This document shows positions 63,621 to 64,000 of a stretch of 64,000 nucleotides of DNA, piece after piece. The notes beneath the pieces are model-generated. The model made no database searches and was not told the origin of the DNA. It was given only the letters and a program-made list of their open reading frames with translations. Position 1 is the first letter of the stretch. Every line of letters starts with the position of its first letter. The translations under genes and the position numbers were made by a program. This stretch comes from Undaria pinnatifida (lineage: Eukaryota > Sar > Phaeophyceae > Laminariales > Alariaceae): the NCBI GenBank assembly GCA_012845835.1, contig JABAKD010000002.1:14239629-14303628 (forward strand), read 5' to 3'.

Positions 63621-64000
63621 TAAACGCTAGCACGGATCACGGAAAAGTAGTCCAACCGTAGTCCAACCGGCCGGGAATAAACATGCGTAGAGGTAATAAC
63701 GTAATAACCAGGTGCCTGGCAGAAAACGGATAAATAAGGCGAAAGCCGTAGCTGCGTCACTAGACACAAACATGCCCAACGAAACGCAGCGAAACGCCTG
63801 TCCTCCATTGGAAAGAAACAAGACAAAGGGAGAATTCGATGGAACCCCCGCCCGGCAATTGAAAAAAAAATGAAAAAAACAAACCTCCGCCCGGCAATTG
63901 AAAAGAAACAAAAAGCAATCGGTGGAAGGAATACGTCCGTGAACGCATGTAGATGAAGAACGTTTCCGTGCAAACCCTCTAAAAAGGCATGCTACATGAA
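63621..64000. other. Unassigned end of window
   Basis: CCGCCCGGCAATTGAAAA occurs twice (63847 and 63888), with a shorter relative, CCATTGGAAAGAAACAA, near 63809. No gene is recognised; minus-strand frames are Phe-rich translations of these repeats. Confidence 0.45.

Overview
This window looks like repeat-dominated nuclear DNA from a eukaryote. There are no rRNA genes, no operon-like gene runs and no bacterial signals. Almost every interpretable segment is a transposable element, a tandem array or a tRNA-derived retroposon. The mix of Copia LTR elements, an endonuclease/RT LINE, PIF/Harbinger-like MITEs, tRNA-headed SINEs and abundant CAG/AAC microsatellites suggests a large repeat-rich protist or algal genome. 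A stramenopile such as a brown alga is my best guess, but it is an inference from style rather than a species identification.

Layout. 1-8.2 kb is a diverged satellite with a higher-order period near 190 bp, interrupted by a dispersed dimeric repeat (5.1-5.8 kb). 8.2-11.9 kb holds two coding-like fragments, one flanked by a direct repeat. 11.9-14.5 kb is a degraded Copia gag-protease-integrase segment, with a diverged LTR fragment at 16.1-16.4 kb. 17.0-17.4 kb has two tRNA-derived retroposons head to head, followed by tandem arrays (17.9-18.9 and 19.7-21.0 kb). 21.4-25.1 kb is a dead LINE on the minus strand, split by a 700-bp MITE with TTA target duplications. 25.8-28.2 kb has a 317-bp tandem duplication, a foldback structure of about 0.9 kb and a 70-bp minisatellite. 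29.9-31.7 kb is a GC-rich hairpin-bearing array with a period near 252 bp. 31.7-37 kb is mostly unassigned apart from segmental repeats and an OTU-like pseudogene.

37.2-41.4 kb is a truncated Copia LTR element on the minus strand (LTRs of about 500 bp, polypurine tract, gag fragment). 46.9-54.9 kb is an LTR element of about 8 kb with two 272-bp LTRs, a polypurine tract and a near-perfect 5-bp target duplication. It has no recognisable reverse transcriptase or integrase and carries a coiled-coil/Gln-rich gag-like region, so it looks like a large non-autonomous retrotransposon. 55.3-57.9 kb contains six copies of a tRNA-like unit of about 70 bp plus a remnant, intermixed with a second LINE tail, an (AAC)-tailed retroposon and a truncated SINE nested in another repeat. 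58.6-59.4 kb is a second TTA-flanked Harbinger-like element.

The best candidate host gene is a small two-exon gene at 61.45-61.82 kb with clean splice signals and an in-frame stop. Most other open frames are by-products of stop-poor repeats. Boundaries of diverged repeats are approximate (about 10-30 bp) because alignments were made by eye.
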